Source: Bacillota bacterium
GTDB lineage: Bacteria > Bacillota > Bacilli > Paenibacillales > NBRC-103111
Direction: 5' to 3'
Assembly (NCBI GenBank): GCA_023393235.1
Contig: JAEWMH010000047.1
Coordinates: forward strand, 1 to 64,000
Length of the DNA stretch: 64,000 nucleotides
The position numbers and the translations under genes are program-made. The notes under the pieces are model-generated. The model did no database searches. It saw nothing but the letters and a program-made list of their open reading frames with translations, and was not told where the DNA came from. Position 1 is the stretch's first letter. Each line of letters starts with the position of its first letter. This document shows, in pieces, positions 25,315-35,106 of the stretch.

Positions 25315-27234
25315 TTACCAAACTTTGATGTAGTTCTTTCCTTTTTTCAATTGGGCGATGGGTCCAATATAGGTGTTTCCTTTCCCCGTTTTGATTTGGT
25401 TCAGATAATCTGTATCCAGTACCACAGCGCTGCCATCGGGGGCTTCAAACTCGGCGTCTACGATGCGCACCCGGGCCAACGATGCGGTGGAATGGAGCTC
25501 ACCGGTCAGATGCTCGAAGCTTTCCGGCAATTCGATAGAAAGATAACCCGCATCCCCTTGATCAATAATCTCCAAGCCGGGATTCCAGTTCGCTTCAACC
25601 AGCCTTGTCTGCTCCCGGTCGAAGGGTTCAGCTCCATGGAAGTACGCATTATGATTAATATAGACCGGTTGCTTCACCTGCTCGAATTCCTCAACATCAC
25701 CGTGCAAGGGGACCTTCCTGATATATTCCTCCAGTGAGGTGGGAGAGCCTGTATATCGGGATGTACCGACCCCCTCCAGACCATTGCGGCCGATATACAG
25801 ATTGTTATAGAAGCGGTCATCGCCACCGTAAATAAGGGAAAATCCGGCCACTTTCGTGCTATGCGGAAGATGGTATTGGGTGGAACGGTTGGAGACCCTC
25901 CACTGGTTCATCTTTCCGCCAATTAAATTATTGATATAAGCCCCGCCTAGAGCCGCATTGTCAAGGGCATGCTCGGAGGTGAAAATATTATGGTCAACGA
26001 TATACGGTCCATGGCTTACCTCTACAAAAAAATCGCGGTGGTTTTGATAGAACAGATTCTTGCTGATTCTTGTTCCTTGAGTCTGCCAGTCCAGCCACAA
26101 GCCCAGTGTACAGTCATGGATCCGGTTGTGGTGGAGCTGGACGTCGAGAGGCGCATGGAGCTTGATGCCTGCAATTTCGTGGCCCCAGAATTCCCGCTTG
26201 ACCGCAATGTTATAGATATGGTTATGATGAATATCGCTGAAAATACAGCCCAGGTGCCCGACAATTCCGTTTTGACCGCAATCATAAATAGTATTGTACC
26301 GGATGATGTGGGAACCGATGGTTTCCTTGCTCCAGCCTTGTCGTTCAGCGTTAAATACCGATTCAAGCTGGTATTGGTAGCCGGGCTTATCCCTCCGGAT
26401 CGAACGGTAGTTATGTCCGGTGGAGGCTTCCTTCCCGATGCTGACGGCGCTGCATTTGGCATCATGGATGATATTGTTCTCAATGATCCAGCCCTTGCTC
26501 CAGTTCGGTCCCAGCAGCCCTGGCTGGTCGGCTGTCGGAGGCGCCCAGGGGGTTGCCGCATGAGCCATTTCAAAACCTCTTACGGTGATATAGTCCATTC
26601 CTATCGCATCGGGGTAGAAGCAAGACCGACGTACATTGACCTCAACAAGCTCCCGGTTGGGGTCAGCACCTTGGAAATTGGCGTAAACCGTGGTGTGATC
26701 CACTTTGACCTCCGCATACCACACATGCGTAGTCTGTCCCGGATTAGGGAGTGGAACGATTTTTTGGGTCCACAGATCTTTACTTTCGGTTCGGACAGCC
26801 GGATTTAATAGCTGATCAAAGGAGCTTACCTCATAAAAGGACATGCCGTTCAGATATACGTCTCCAAGATGCTTCGTCTCCTCTACCGTGACGAGCCAAT
26901 CTCCACATATTTTTTCCCGGTAAGGATTAAAGCTGCCGAAAAGCGTGTTGGGCAGCTCGGCTTTCCACACATTCCCTTCTACCTGCTGCCAATTCTGTAC
27001 GCGTTCCGAGCCTTTAATGACAACCTTTTCGCCTTCCGCAGCTTGATAGGTAATCCTTCTTTTGTGGCTTAATCCTTTGTACTTCGGTTTTACCCATTCA
27101 CGGTATTCCCCTTCATGTACGGTTACCGTATCTCCGGCCACTGCAACGGATGCGGCTTGATTTATCGTAAGAAACGGATCGTGCAGAGTTCCTTGTCCTT
27201 GAAGGGAACCTGATTTGGCAACATGATATTCCAT
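25315..27234 (-). CDS. GH120 beta-xylosidase (parallel beta-helix)
   Basis: Cytoplasmic glycosidase of 639 residues without a signal peptide, expected to release xylose from short imported xylo-oligosaccharides. The chain follows the GH120 family, whose characterised member XylC of Thermoanaerobacterium is 638 residues long. The N-terminus MEYHVAK, DPFLTINQAASVA and VHEGEYREWVKP fit the family, and the body is a right-handed beta-helix with many NxI/HN turns. The XylC catalytic pair Asp382 and Glu405 falls exactly on D382 (LWLDWQ) and E405 (FFVEVSHGP) here. AGGAGG lies 11 bases before ATG 27234. The gene is divergent from an AraC regulator and tail-to-tail with the broken GH43 gene. Confidence 0.9.
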   Translation of the reverse strand: MEYHVAKSGSLQGQGTLHDPFLTINQAASVAVAGDTVTVHEGEYREWVKPKYKGLSHKRRITYQAAEGEKVVIKGSERVQNWQQVEGNVWKAELPNTLFGSFNPYREKICGDWLVTVEETKHLGDVYLNGMSFYEVSSFDQLLNPAVRTESKDLWTQKIVPLPNPGQTTHVWYAEVKVDHTTVYANFQGADPNRELVEVNVRRSCFYPDAIGMDYITVRGFEMAHAATPWAPPTADQPGLLGPNWSKGWIIENNIIHDAKCSAVSIGKEASTGHNYRSIRRDKPGYQYQLESVFNAERQGWSKETIGSHIIRYNTIYDCGQNGIVGHLGCIFSDIHHNHIYNIAVKREFWGHEIAGIKLHAPLDVQLHHNRIHDCTLGLWLDWQTQGTRISKNLFYQNHRDFFVEVSHGPYIVDHNIFTSEHALDNAALGGAYINNLIGGKMNQWRVSNRSTQYHLPHSTKVAGFSLIYGGDDRFYNNLYIGRNGLEGVGTSRYTGSPTSLEEYIRKVPLHGDVEEFEQVKQPVYINHNAYFHGAEPFDREQTRLVEANWNPGLEIIDQGDAGYLSIELPESFEHLTGELHSTASLARVRIVDAEFEAPDGSAVVLDTDYLNQIKTGKGNTYIGPIAQLKKGKNYIKVW

Positions 27235-27270
27235 CTCCGCTATAACCTCCTGGTATTTAATATCACTTTG

Positions 27271-27317
27271 ATTATATGTAACCTTCCCTATTCATACTAG
27301 GCAAGTTATAGTATACT
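27271..27317. promoter_or_regulatory. Divergent promoter region of the GH120 and AraC genes
   Basis: A TATAAT reads on the minus strand at 27271-27276, 36 bases before the GH120 start. TATACT reads on the plus strand at 27312-27317, upstream of the AraC gene. Neither has a convincing -35 box, as expected for activator-dependent promoters. Confidence 0.4.
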
Positions 27318-27352
27318 TTAGGACAATATTCGTGTTATGGAGGAGAAGCCGC

Positions 27353-28108
27353 TTGTTGCCCTTTTTTGAGGTATATGGTGTGGTAGAAAAGGACTTTTTC
27401 AGGTTTTTTCCTTTAAAAAATTATCAATTCCCCCTTCATTTTCATCGGGCTTATGAGCTGATTTTTGTCAACGAAGGTCAGCTGCAGGTGATGGTGGACG
27501 GGAATGAATATGCGTTAAAGCAGCATGATGCGGCCTTTATTTTCCCCAATCAAATGCATGAATTTGTAACCCCATTGGCATCGGAGATTACCATCATCCA
27601 GTTCTCACCCGAGCTGATCGGGGATTTTCATATGAACTATATAAGTATGGTCCCGCTGGACAGTGTCCTGCATATAGGCAATACCCCCGATTTCACCAAC
27701 CTAACCTCGATCTATCGGCAAAAAAGCTTTCTGTATGCGGTATGTGCAGAACTTATCAGTCAGACCTCCTTTGTGCCGGTGACGCAGTCTCCCCAAACGG
27801 TTCTCCATAAGATCCTGCTTTATGTGGAGCAGCACTATGCTTCGGAATGCAATTTAAAAGCTGTGGCAGAACATCTAAGGTACGATTATCCCTACCTCTC
27901 GAAGCTGTTTGTCCGGGTGATGAAAATGACCTTTACCGATTATTTAAATCATTACCGTATCCTGAAAGCCTGTTATGAATTGAAGCATTCACAACTTACT
28001 ATAGGGGAAGTTGCGGTCCGTTGTGGATATAGCAACCTGCGGTCCTTTCATCGAAACTTCAAGAAAGTCACTCACTGCCAGCCGAAAGAATACCGTGTTT
28101 GGCATTAA
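27353..28108 (+). CDS. AraC-family regulator, likely controls the adjacent GH120 gene
   Basis: One-component regulator of about 251 residues. A cupin-like sugar-sensing N-terminus (FPLHFHRAYELIFVNEGQ) is followed by a C-terminal AraC domain (LKAVAEHLRYDYPYLSKLF and CGYSNLRSFHRNFKK). TTG 27353 is preferred because GGAGGAG lies 8 bases before it; the in-frame GTG at 27332 lies upstream of that site. It is transcribed away from GH120 out of a shared region of about 120 bp. Confidence 0.88.
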   Translation: MLPFFEVYGVVEKDFFRFFPLKNYQFPLHFHRAYELIFVNEGQLQVMVDGNEYALKQHDAAFIFPNQMHEFVTPLASEITIIQFSPELIGDFHMNYISMVPLDSVLHIGNTPDFTNLTSIYRQKSFLYAVCAELISQTSFVPVTQSPQTVLHKILLYVEQHYASECNLKAVAEHLRYDYPYLSKLFVRVMKMTFTDYLNHYRILKACYELKHSQLTIGEVAVRCGYSNLRSFHRNFKKVTHCQPKEYRVWH

Positions 28109-28112
28109 AAGA

Positions 28113-28157
28113 GCTCATACTGAGCAGGGGATCACAGCTTCCCTGACCAGTATGAGC
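28113..28157. terminator. Bidirectional terminator between the AraC gene and the second importer
   Basis: GCTCATACTG and CAGTATGAGC form a perfect 10-bp outer stem; AGGG/CCCT extends it inside. On the minus strand TCTTTTAATG follows, so it mainly ends the importer operon. Confidence 0.75.
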
Positions 28158-28163
28158 CTCTAC

Positions 28164-29816
28164 TTACTTGTAACGGGCAAGGGCATCCTCATGCAATTTG
28201 ATTGCCTTCTCTATGCCCATATTTTTAATAGTTTGCACAAATTTGTCATATTCAGTAAAAGGAGCGGCTCCCATAATAAATTTCGTCATCCCTTCGTTAA
28301 TGAAGGTATTGATCTCATTGTTTATGGTATTGAAGGATTTTGCCTCTGCTTCAGTAAAGCGGAAGAAAGGCAGGTGAAGAGAGTTATCGACTTGCATCCA
28401 AACCTTGTTTGCTTCCTTCTGTCCTTCATGCATCATCAGGGCATCCAGATAGCGGCCATCCTGGTTCATAGGTCCATCCATTATCGACATGGCATAGGAA
28501 GCCAATGCCTGGTCGTAGGTTAGCTTGGGATTCTTCAAAATGGTATCTGTAAACGTAATCTTATCCCCGGATTTGGTGTAGCTTTCACCCTCAATCCCGA
28601 AGTTAAAGAGGTCGCTTCCTTGGGGACTGTAATTGAAGTCCATCCATTGAACCAGATATGGAATTTTTTCCTTCGGGACAGAGGAAGTGATTGCTTCCCC
28701 ATATCCAGCGATAACTTTACCATTCAAAGATACCGTGCCGAATGTTTTGCCATTAGGGGCCTTAGGCCAGGCCACACCTGTGAGATTGAATTGAGGATTG
28801 GTGTCCTTCATTAATCCCATATACTTGCCCAGCCCGCCGAAGATCCCCTCCCGATAAGAACCGGCCAGGTTATTGGTAACCTTGAAGTCGAAGGCTTTGC
28901 CGTCGTTGGTCATAATTTCGGGGTCGATCAGACCCTCCTTATACCACTTGGCCATGGTTTCCAGGAATGTTTTGTACTCCGGCTGAAGCGTACCATGGGT
29001 TACCTTTCCATCCTTCAGGTAGTAGCCAGACAAGAAGCCAAAACCAGGTGTAAATTCATACAGCTTGGACATGTTTCCTGGTCCCCAGTTGCCGGTGAAG
29101 GGCAGCTCGTCAGCCTTGCCATTCCCATTGGGGTCCTTTTCCTTGAAGGCTTTAAGGACCGTATACCATTCGTCAATTGTTGTGGGAGCTTTCAAGCCAA
29201 GCTTATCCAGCCAATCCTTTCGAATAACGAATCCGACTGTAGCATTTAGTTTGGTGGCATCACTGCGCATATAAGGGAACGCATAAATCGTTCCGTCTCC
29301 CAGCGCAACCTGCTTTTTCAGCTCAGGATCCTTTTCCAGCATTTTTTTGAAGTTAGGCGCGTACTTGTCGATATAGTCGTTTAATTTAACGATTCTATTG
29401 TCGGTTAACATCTTTTCGGGTCCGCCGATGGCATCGTTCCAGTTGTAATAAATAATATCAGGCAGCTTGTTGGTTGCCATAAGCAGGTTGAACTGATCTC
29501 TCTGTTGGCCCAGTGGCGGGTGGGTCCAGTTCACTTTAATTCCGGTTAACTCTTCTTTCTTTTTGTAAGCTGCCATATCGCCAAAGCCCTTTTGGGAAGC
29601 GGTTATCTTCGGGTCATTGGCCCGCCAATAGTTGATTGTCATCGGTTCTTTGGTAATGGGCAAGGGGATTTCCTTCAGCGCCTGATCTGCAGAAGCACTA
29701 GCTGCTGGTGAATTACCGGCAGCGGATTCCTTTTCATCGTTTCCGCCCGAACATCCTGCAAGAGCGGTAGCAAGCAAAGCTGTGGAACACAGGAGTGGAA
29801 CAATCTTTTTCTCCAT
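28164..29816 (-). CDS. Oligosaccharide-binding lipoprotein of the second importer
   Basis: Binding lipoprotein of 550 residues, LplA/LipO class. The signal peptide ends ALAGC (lipid Cys near 21), then a Gly/Ser/Ala-rich linker and the large binding fold with VNWTHPPLGQQRDQFNLLM. AAGGAGGAG precedes ATG 29816. It is last in a permease-permease-binding protein operon, the same order as the first importer. The neighbouring GH120 gene suggests xylo-oligosaccharides as cargo; this is inference. Confidence 0.9.
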   Translation of the reverse strand: MEKKIVPLLCSTALLATALAGCSGGNDEKESAAGNSPAASASADQALKEIPLPITKEPMTINYWRANDPKITASQKGFGDMAAYKKKEELTGIKVNWTHPPLGQQRDQFNLLMATNKLPDIIYYNWNDAIGGPEKMLTDNRIVKLNDYIDKYAPNFKKMLEKDPELKKQVALGDGTIYAFPYMRSDATKLNATVGFVIRKDWLDKLGLKAPTTIDEWYTVLKAFKEKDPNGNGKADELPFTGNWGPGNMSKLYEFTPGFGFLSGYYLKDGKVTHGTLQPEYKTFLETMAKWYKEGLIDPEIMTNDGKAFDFKVTNNLAGSYREGIFGGLGKYMGLMKDTNPQFNLTGVAWPKAPNGKTFGTVSLNGKVIAGYGEAITSSVPKEKIPYLVQWMDFNYSPQGSDLFNFGIEGESYTKSGDKITFTDTILKNPKLTYDQALASYAMSIMDGPMNQDGRYLDALMMHEGQKEANKVWMQVDNSLHLPFFRFTEAEAKSFNTINNEINTFINEGMTKFIMGAAPFTEYDKFVQTIKNMGIEKAIKLHEDALARYK

Positions 29817-29849
29817 CTAAACTGACTCCTCCTTTTAATGAATGCTTTT

Positions 29850-30728
29850 TTATTGTTTCACAGCGCCGATTAAGGCACCCTGAACAAAATATTTTTGGAT
29901 AAACGGATACACCAGCATAATGGGGAGTGTCGAAATGATGATGGTGGCGTATTTTATGTTTTCCCCGATACTGAAGCCGGTATCGGCACTGCCGGTGCCC
30001 ATAGCCTCTGTGCTGTTGCTTAACAGGATATCCCGCAAAACAATCTGGATGGGATAAAGCTCCTGATTTCGGAGATAGAGCAAGGGGCCCATATAGTCGT
30101 TCCAATGGTCCACAGCGTAGTAGAGGGTCATGACGGCGAGAATCGCTTTGGAAACAGGCAAAATAATCCGAAAGAGAATCGTAAAATCATTCGCGCCGTC
30201 GATCTTGGCAGATTCCAGCATTTCAGGCGGCAGGCCTTCGAAGTTGGTCTTCATGATGATGAAATAAAAGGTGCTGATGGCCCCGGGAATTATCATCGCT
30301 AACCGGGTATCCACCAATTGGAGGTTTTGAACCAATAAAAAGGTTGGAATCATGCCACCACCGAAAAACATCGTAAAGGTAATCAGCTTCATTACAAATT
30401 GTCTGCCGTATAAGTCTTTCCGGGATAGGGCAAAGGCAGCAAAGGAGGTTAACAGGAGGTTAAGGGCAGTACCCGCTATCACATAAATCAAGGTATTCAG
30501 ATAACCGGTATAGATTTGTTCATTTTGAAAAACTCTGTAGTAGGCATCCCACTGGAACCCGTGAGGGAGAAGCATAAAAGAGTTGTTTCGCAACAGCTGA
30601 TCGGGATCACTGACAGAAGAATTGAAGATGTACAGCATCGGGTAAAACGATACCGCTATCACCACTAACAGCAGCAGCACATTGATGCAATCAAAAACAT
30701 GTTCACCTACGGAACGTTTTATTCTCAC
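29850..30728 (-). CDS. Oligosaccharide ABC permease, LplC type (second importer)
   Basis: Permease of 292 residues with six membrane segments; the docking motif is ESAKIDGANDFTILFRIILP and the family-typical end is YFVQGALIGAVKQ. It starts at GTG 30728, which AGGAGGGG precedes; no ATG is better placed. The preceding permease ends 12 bases upstream. Confidence 0.91.
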   Translation of the reverse strand: MRIKRSVGEHVFDCINVLLLLVVIAVSFYPMLYIFNSSVSDPDQLLRNNSFMLLPHGFQWDAYYRVFQNEQIYTGYLNTLIYVIAGTALNLLLTSFAAFALSRKDLYGRQFVMKLITFTMFFGGGMIPTFLLVQNLQLVDTRLAMIIPGAISTFYFIIMKTNFEGLPPEMLESAKIDGANDFTILFRIILPVSKAILAVMTLYYAVDHWNDYMGPLLYLRNQELYPIQIVLRDILLSNSTEAMGTGSADTGFSIGENIKYATIIISTLPIMLVYPFIQKYFVQGALIGAVKQ

Positions 30729-30740
30729 TGTGATCCCCTC

Positions 30741-31700
30741 CTACCAAAGGCTAGTTGAGCTGGTTTTGCGGCTAATGGCATTCGTAATGATGAGAAGCAT
30801 GAAGTTAATGACACCATTAAATAAGCCAATGGCTGTCGAATAGGTATAGTTTCCTTCCAGAACACCGGAACGGTATACAAATGTGGATAACACGTCTGAT
30901 ACTTCATAGGTTGCAGAGGTTTGCATAAGCAGGATCTTTTGGACATCGCTGTTCATAACCCCGCCCAGCCGGATGATTAATAAAATGACGATAGTGGGAA
31001 CAATGCCGGGAAGTGTCACGTGCAGGAGCTGCTTCCAACGGCCGGCTCCATCGATTTTTGCCGCCTCATAAAGCTGGGAATCAATACCGGCCAGGGCCGC
31101 TAAAAAGATAATGGAGGACCAACCTGCCCCCTGCCATATATTGGATAAAATGTAAAGAGGACGAAATAAGTCCTGCTCGGCAAGAAGCATAATCGGTTGA
31201 TACCCGAACATCTGACGAACGATATTAAACAACCCGCCATCCAATGCTGAAAAGGATTTAATCATCCCTACAACCACGACGATGGAAATAAAGTGGGGTA
31301 AATAGCTGATGGTCTGCACGGTCTGCTTGAAGCGTTTGCTGCGCACTTCGTTTAACAGCAGCGCAAGAATGATCGGAGCCGGAAACCCCAGGATAATACT
31401 GTACAGGCTCAAGATGATGGTATTGCGGATGAGACGCGCGAAATAATAGCTGTCAAAAAACATTCTGAAGTTCTCAAAACCTACCCATTGTCCGGAAAAG
31501 ATTCCCTTTGAAGGCACATAGTTATCCTGGAATGCCATAAGCAATCCATACATGGGCCCGTAGGCGAAGATCAGATAAAAGGCAAGTACAGGAAGCAGCA
31601 TGATATAAAGATACTTGTTTTTTATCCACTGTTTTTTGAAAAACTTGAGCTTGCTTGGTTTCACTGCAGGAGCGGCTTGTACATGAGCGCTCAGCTTCAT
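30741..31700 (-). CDS. Oligosaccharide ABC permease, LplB type (second importer)
   Basis: Permease of 319 residues, first gene of the second importer operon. The docking motif EAAKIDGAGRWKQLLHVTLP lies near residue 222. TTGGAGGAATC precedes ATG 31700. A strong terminator separates it from the sensing operon upstream, so the importer has its own promoter, presumably driven by the regulator encoded at 35107-36654. No ATPase is encoded nearby. Confidence 0.91.
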   Translation of the reverse strand: MKLSAHVQAAPAVKPSKLKFFKKQWIKNKYLYIMLLPVLAFYLIFAYGPMYGLLMAFQDNYVPSKGIFSGQWVGFENFRMFFDSYYFARLIRNTIILSLYSIILGFPAPIILALLLNEVRSKRFKQTVQTISYLPHFISIVVVVGMIKSFSALDGGLFNIVRQMFGYQPIMLLAEQDLFRPLYILSNIWQGAGWSSIIFLAALAGIDSQLYEAAKIDGAGRWKQLLHVTLPGIVPTIVILLIIRLGGVMNSDVQKILLMQTSATYEVSDVLSTFVYRSGVLEGNYTYSTAIGLFNGVINFMLLIITNAISRKTSSTSLW

Positions 31701-31818
31701 AATGATTCCTCCAATATCCAGAATAACGATGTGTTTATTTTCTCATGGGGGTACTTACCTGTATATGATAAAAACCGGACTGTTGATGCAGAAAACCGTT
31801 CAATGCTTGGTAACCTGC

Positions 31819-31854
31819 AAAAAACAGCCGCTTCGAAGAATCTCGAAGCGGCTG
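31819..31854 (-). terminator. Terminator of the second regulator-kinase-binding protein operon
   Basis: A perfect 12-bp stem, CAGCCGCTTCGA with TCGAAGCGGCTG, encloses a 6-base loop. On the minus strand it is followed by TTTTTT. Confidence 0.9.
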
Positions 31855-31881
31855 CCGCAGGCTTATTTACTTTCAAGGAAC

Positions 31882-33198
31882 TTATTGATATTGCACCTGT
31901 GTTTGTGCGTACTGAGCCAATATTTCATTTGCCCTCTGCCGGAATTGAACTGCTCCTGCTTCTGGCGTCAACCGGTCAAACAGCATTTGGTCGTAAAGAT
32001 CCACAAGTAATTTTGTGACTTCCTCGGTCCCTACCGGAGGGGGAGGATCCATAGGACTGCTGTTTTTTTCCACCCACGCAATATACTCAAAAATTTGGGC
32101 CATCTGCGGATTCACATGAGGCAGCATGCCCGCCAATACTTTGGAGGAAACAGGAACTCCCCGTTCACCCTTTAATATCAGGTTTGCCTCAAGATCATTC
32201 ACGAAATAATTAATAAACCGGGCGGCCTCCTGTTTTTGCTTCGAGTTTTTGGCAATGGAAAACATCATCCCCGGTTTTAAAAACAATCCCCGGTTCAGGT
32301 TCGGCCCTGGAGGAGGAATCACTTTCAACGGGGATTCACCTGAAGGCGTTACAGTAATGAATTGGTTCGAATAGCTCCAACTGAACAACGAAGGGGCATC
32401 GCTTATTAAGCGGTCATCGTTCAGGTATTGGGTATCCGATATATAAAAACCGGGGGAATGAATCCATTTGGCACGGGCTAACCGCTGCATTCTGCCGAAA
32501 TAATCGATGAATAAGCGGTCATCCTCATACCCGAGCTTACTGCCATCCTTGTGATACAGGCTATATCCTTGCTGCCTTAAATAATAAGCGAAAAATTCCT
32601 CTGGGGTAAAATAATCGGCTACGTATAACTCCTTATTCGATATCGTTTCCCCTATTTTCTCCAAGTCCTCCCAGGACAAGTTTTCTTCCGGCTCCGCAAC
32701 CCCGTTGGCACGAAGGATTTCTGGATCATAGAAACCGTAAAGGGCGTTTATTCCCAGATTGAATCCATAAAGCTTGCCGTTAATTCTTCCACCTGATAGA
32801 TATTGTTCATTGATCGACGAAATATCAATGGTTCCATTTTGGATATATGGAGACAGGTCCTCCAGCAGATTCAAGAAACTGTATTGACTCAGGTAGGATA
32901 CATCCATTTGGATGATATCCGGGAGCACATTGCCAGCCGCGAGAGGGGCGATTTTTTTCCAGTAGTCACTAAAAGTGAGAGTTTCATATTCAATTTTCAC
33001 ATTGGGATGTAAGCTCTCGTACCGCTTAATTACCTGTACGGTTACATCGTTGCGTAATTCTTTGCCCCACCATGCGATGCGCAGGTTAACGGTGTTTTCT
33101 TTATGGACGGGCGGAACTGAGCGATTGGAGTAAGCACAGCCTGTCAGGTTCATGAGAACTGTCAGCACAACCAGCAATACGGTACATGTCCTCTTCAT
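31882..33198 (-). CDS. Sugar-binding lipoprotein co-encoded with a two-component pair (AraP-like), second module
   Basis: Lipoprotein of 438 residues with a signal peptide ending MNLTGC (lipid Cys near 21). The ATG overlaps the kinase stop as ATGA, so it is coupled to the kinase gene rather than to the permeases, from which a terminator separates it. It is strongly similar over its whole length to the product of 17359-18642; shared blocks include GNVLPDI/GNSLPDI, LNLLEDL.PY and AWVEKNSSPMDPP / SWVEKNSSPMDPP. It is a probable external sensor subunit delivering ligand information to the kinase. Confidence 0.9.
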   Translation of the reverse strand: MKRTCTVLLVVLTVLMNLTGCAYSNRSVPPVHKENTVNLRIAWWGKELRNDVTVQVIKRYESLHPNVKIEYETLTFSDYWKKIAPLAAGNVLPDIIQMDVSYLSQYSFLNLLEDLSPYIQNGTIDISSINEQYLSGGRINGKLYGFNLGINALYGFYDPEILRANGVAEPEENLSWEDLEKIGETISNKELYVADYFTPEEFFAYYLRQQGYSLYHKDGSKLGYEDDRLFIDYFGRMQRLARAKWIHSPGFYISDTQYLNDDRLISDAPSLFSWSYSNQFITVTPSGESPLKVIPPPGPNLNRGLFLKPGMMFSIAKNSKQKQEAARFINYFVNDLEANLILKGERGVPVSSKVLAGMLPHVNPQMAQIFEYIAWVEKNSSPMDPPPPVGTEEVTKLLVDLYDQMLFDRLTPEAGAVQFRQRANEILAQYAQTQVQYQ

Positions 33199-34946
33199 TT
33201 TTGGGCTCCCTTCTGCAAGGGTATGAGAACCTTAACCTTTGTTCCGATTCCTTTTTGGCTTTCAAGCTGAATGCCGTATGCTTCCCCGAATACCATCTTC
33301 ATCCGTTCCTGAATATTGGATAGACCAATCCCTGTGCTTTTGGTCACAGTTTCTCTGCTTACCAAACGCAGCAAATAGTCTTCCTCCAAACCCGGACCGG
33401 AATCCTCCACAATCAAAATGAGCAGGTCTTCCTCTGTTTCCGCATAGATCCGGATCCGGCAAATCCCGATGACCGGTTCCAGCCCATATTTAATCGCATT
33501 TTCCAGCAGGGGTTGGAGCGTCAGCTTCGGGATTAAAACAGCATGGTACTGATCCGGTATATCCATCTGAAAATCCAGCCGGTCCCGGAAGCGATAGGTC
33601 TGAATGCGGATATAATGCTCGATAATTTCCATTTCCTTGCCGATGGTAATCGTACTCTGCTGCAGGCTAATGGAGGCACGCAGCAGGAATCCGAGGGAAA
33701 CAACCATGCTGGAAATGTCATCCTGCTTATTCTTCTGGGCCAGCCAATTGATGGAATCCAAAGTATTGTATAAAAAGTGGGGATTGATTTGTGCTTGCAA
33801 TGCTTTGAATTCCGTTTCCTTGATGACAAGCTGCTTCGCATAATTTTCAGTGATTAACGTATTGATACGTGCCATCATCAATCGAAACGTCCGATGCAAT
33901 AGTCCGACCTCGTCCATTTGTTCATATGAGGGGAGTTGCACAAACTCTTGCTCCACATGCCCCAAATCGCCTTTTTGAATGTCCCGCATTTGGTTAATTA
34001 AGGCCCCGATTGGCTTGGTTAAGCTTCTGGCAAAGGCCAGTCCCATGATTACCATGACAATGGCCGCTGCGGCAAAAAGCACAATCATCAAGTTTTTCAG
34101 CCAAATGATGGTTTGAAAGATCTGGTTATACGGAACAACATTATAGTAGCTCCAGCCGGTATAAGGCGATAAGATCTGGGAGACAAAAGAAGCTTCCCCA
34201 TTTATCTCCCCTATGGAATAACCATTCTGAGAGCTTAAGATACGTAATGCTTGTCCTGTCTGGTTGGAAAGTTCCTGATAGGGATATACCATGGACTGCT
34301 CCGACATGATGATGATATCACTGTTCTCGGCGACAGTGGCGGCGTAATCCTCCACAAGCTTCTTAATGTTGATCCGGATGATGAGGAAGCCCAGCGGCTT
34401 CAGGGTTAACGGCTCATAAGAACGAATTTCCCGCACCAGGATAAGGGTGGGATCGGATTCCTCCGGATTTACCCAGCGGATGGCGCCTTCTCCAAGCTTG
34501 GCATCATGGATTAATTGGTTGAATTTTTGGACAGGGGTAGGGAGGCCTTCCCCATATTCATTCGATTTTCCCTGGGGATCAATGAGATGAACAGACTGGA
34601 CATAGCGGTCCATCGCGCTGGTAATGGACCATATCCGTTTTCCTAACACGCTTCGGGTTGTATAAGCTGTATAGTCTGAGGGATTTCCGGCCAATTCCTT
34701 CAGGCTTTGCTGAATTTGGTCGTCGCTCATAATGTTAAAGGATAAGCTCTCCAGCCTTTGCAACTCGGCATCTACTGTCGTTAAGGATAAATTCAATAGC
34801 CGGGACGACTTGTCGTAAAGCTGTTGATCATAGATGAAATAAGTGTAATAGAATGAGCCGAAAGACAAAAGGATGATAAAACTCATTATAACTCCGATCA
34901 TTACGAACACTTTCACCTTGATCTTGGAGTTCCGGAACATTCTCAT
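33195..34946 (-). CDS. Sensor histidine kinase (AraS-like), second three-component module
   Basis: Membrane kinase of 583 residues, paralogous to the product of 15599-17356. Membrane segments lie near residues 13-35 and 285-308 around an extracytoplasmic sensor. HAMP (ARSLTKPIGAL), INPHFLYNTLDSINW and an HATPase domain with ENAIKYGLE and EDSGPGL follow. Unlike the first module, about 160 bp separate it from the regulator gene. ATG 34946 has an A/G-rich site (AAAAAGGGG) about 14 bases upstream; ATG 34940 is an alternative. Confidence 0.92.
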   Translation of the reverse strand: MRMFRNSKIKVKVFVMIGVIMSFIILLSFGSFYYTYFIYDQQLYDKSSRLLNLSLTTVDAELQRLESLSFNIMSDDQIQQSLKELAGNPSDYTAYTTRSVLGKRIWSITSAMDRYVQSVHLIDPQGKSNEYGEGLPTPVQKFNQLIHDAKLGEGAIRWVNPEESDPTLILVREIRSYEPLTLKPLGFLIIRINIKKLVEDYAATVAENSDIIIMSEQSMVYPYQELSNQTGQALRILSSQNGYSIGEINGEASFVSQILSPYTGWSYYNVVPYNQIFQTIIWLKNLMIVLFAAAAIVMVIMGLAFARSLTKPIGALINQMRDIQKGDLGHVEQEFVQLPSYEQMDEVGLLHRTFRLMMARINTLITENYAKQLVIKETEFKALQAQINPHFLYNTLDSINWLAQKNKQDDISSMVVSLGFLLRASISLQQSTITIGKEMEIIEHYIRIQTYRFRDRLDFQMDIPDQYHAVLIPKLTLQPLLENAIKYGLEPVIGICRIRIYAETEEDLLILIVEDSGPGLEEDYLLRLVSRETVTKSTGIGLSNIQERMKMVFGEAYGIQLESQKGIGTKVKVLIPLQKGAQK

Positions 34947-35106
34947 AACACATGTGCCCCTTTTTCCAGGCCTGCGGAAGCTGAACGATGAATTAGTAAT
35001 GAAACTGCCGGAGCAATGTATATGATTAAATGTACATGCTGGCCCAGATCATTTCCATGTTAAAAACCGTTCTTTTGTTGCAAAAATCCGATCTTAGTTA
35101 AAATAC

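Noticed and set aside
25969..26808. 279-codon open frame antisense to GH120
   Set aside because: The GH120 reading on the other strand has catalytic residues at exact family positions; this frame has no ribosome site or recognisable domain.
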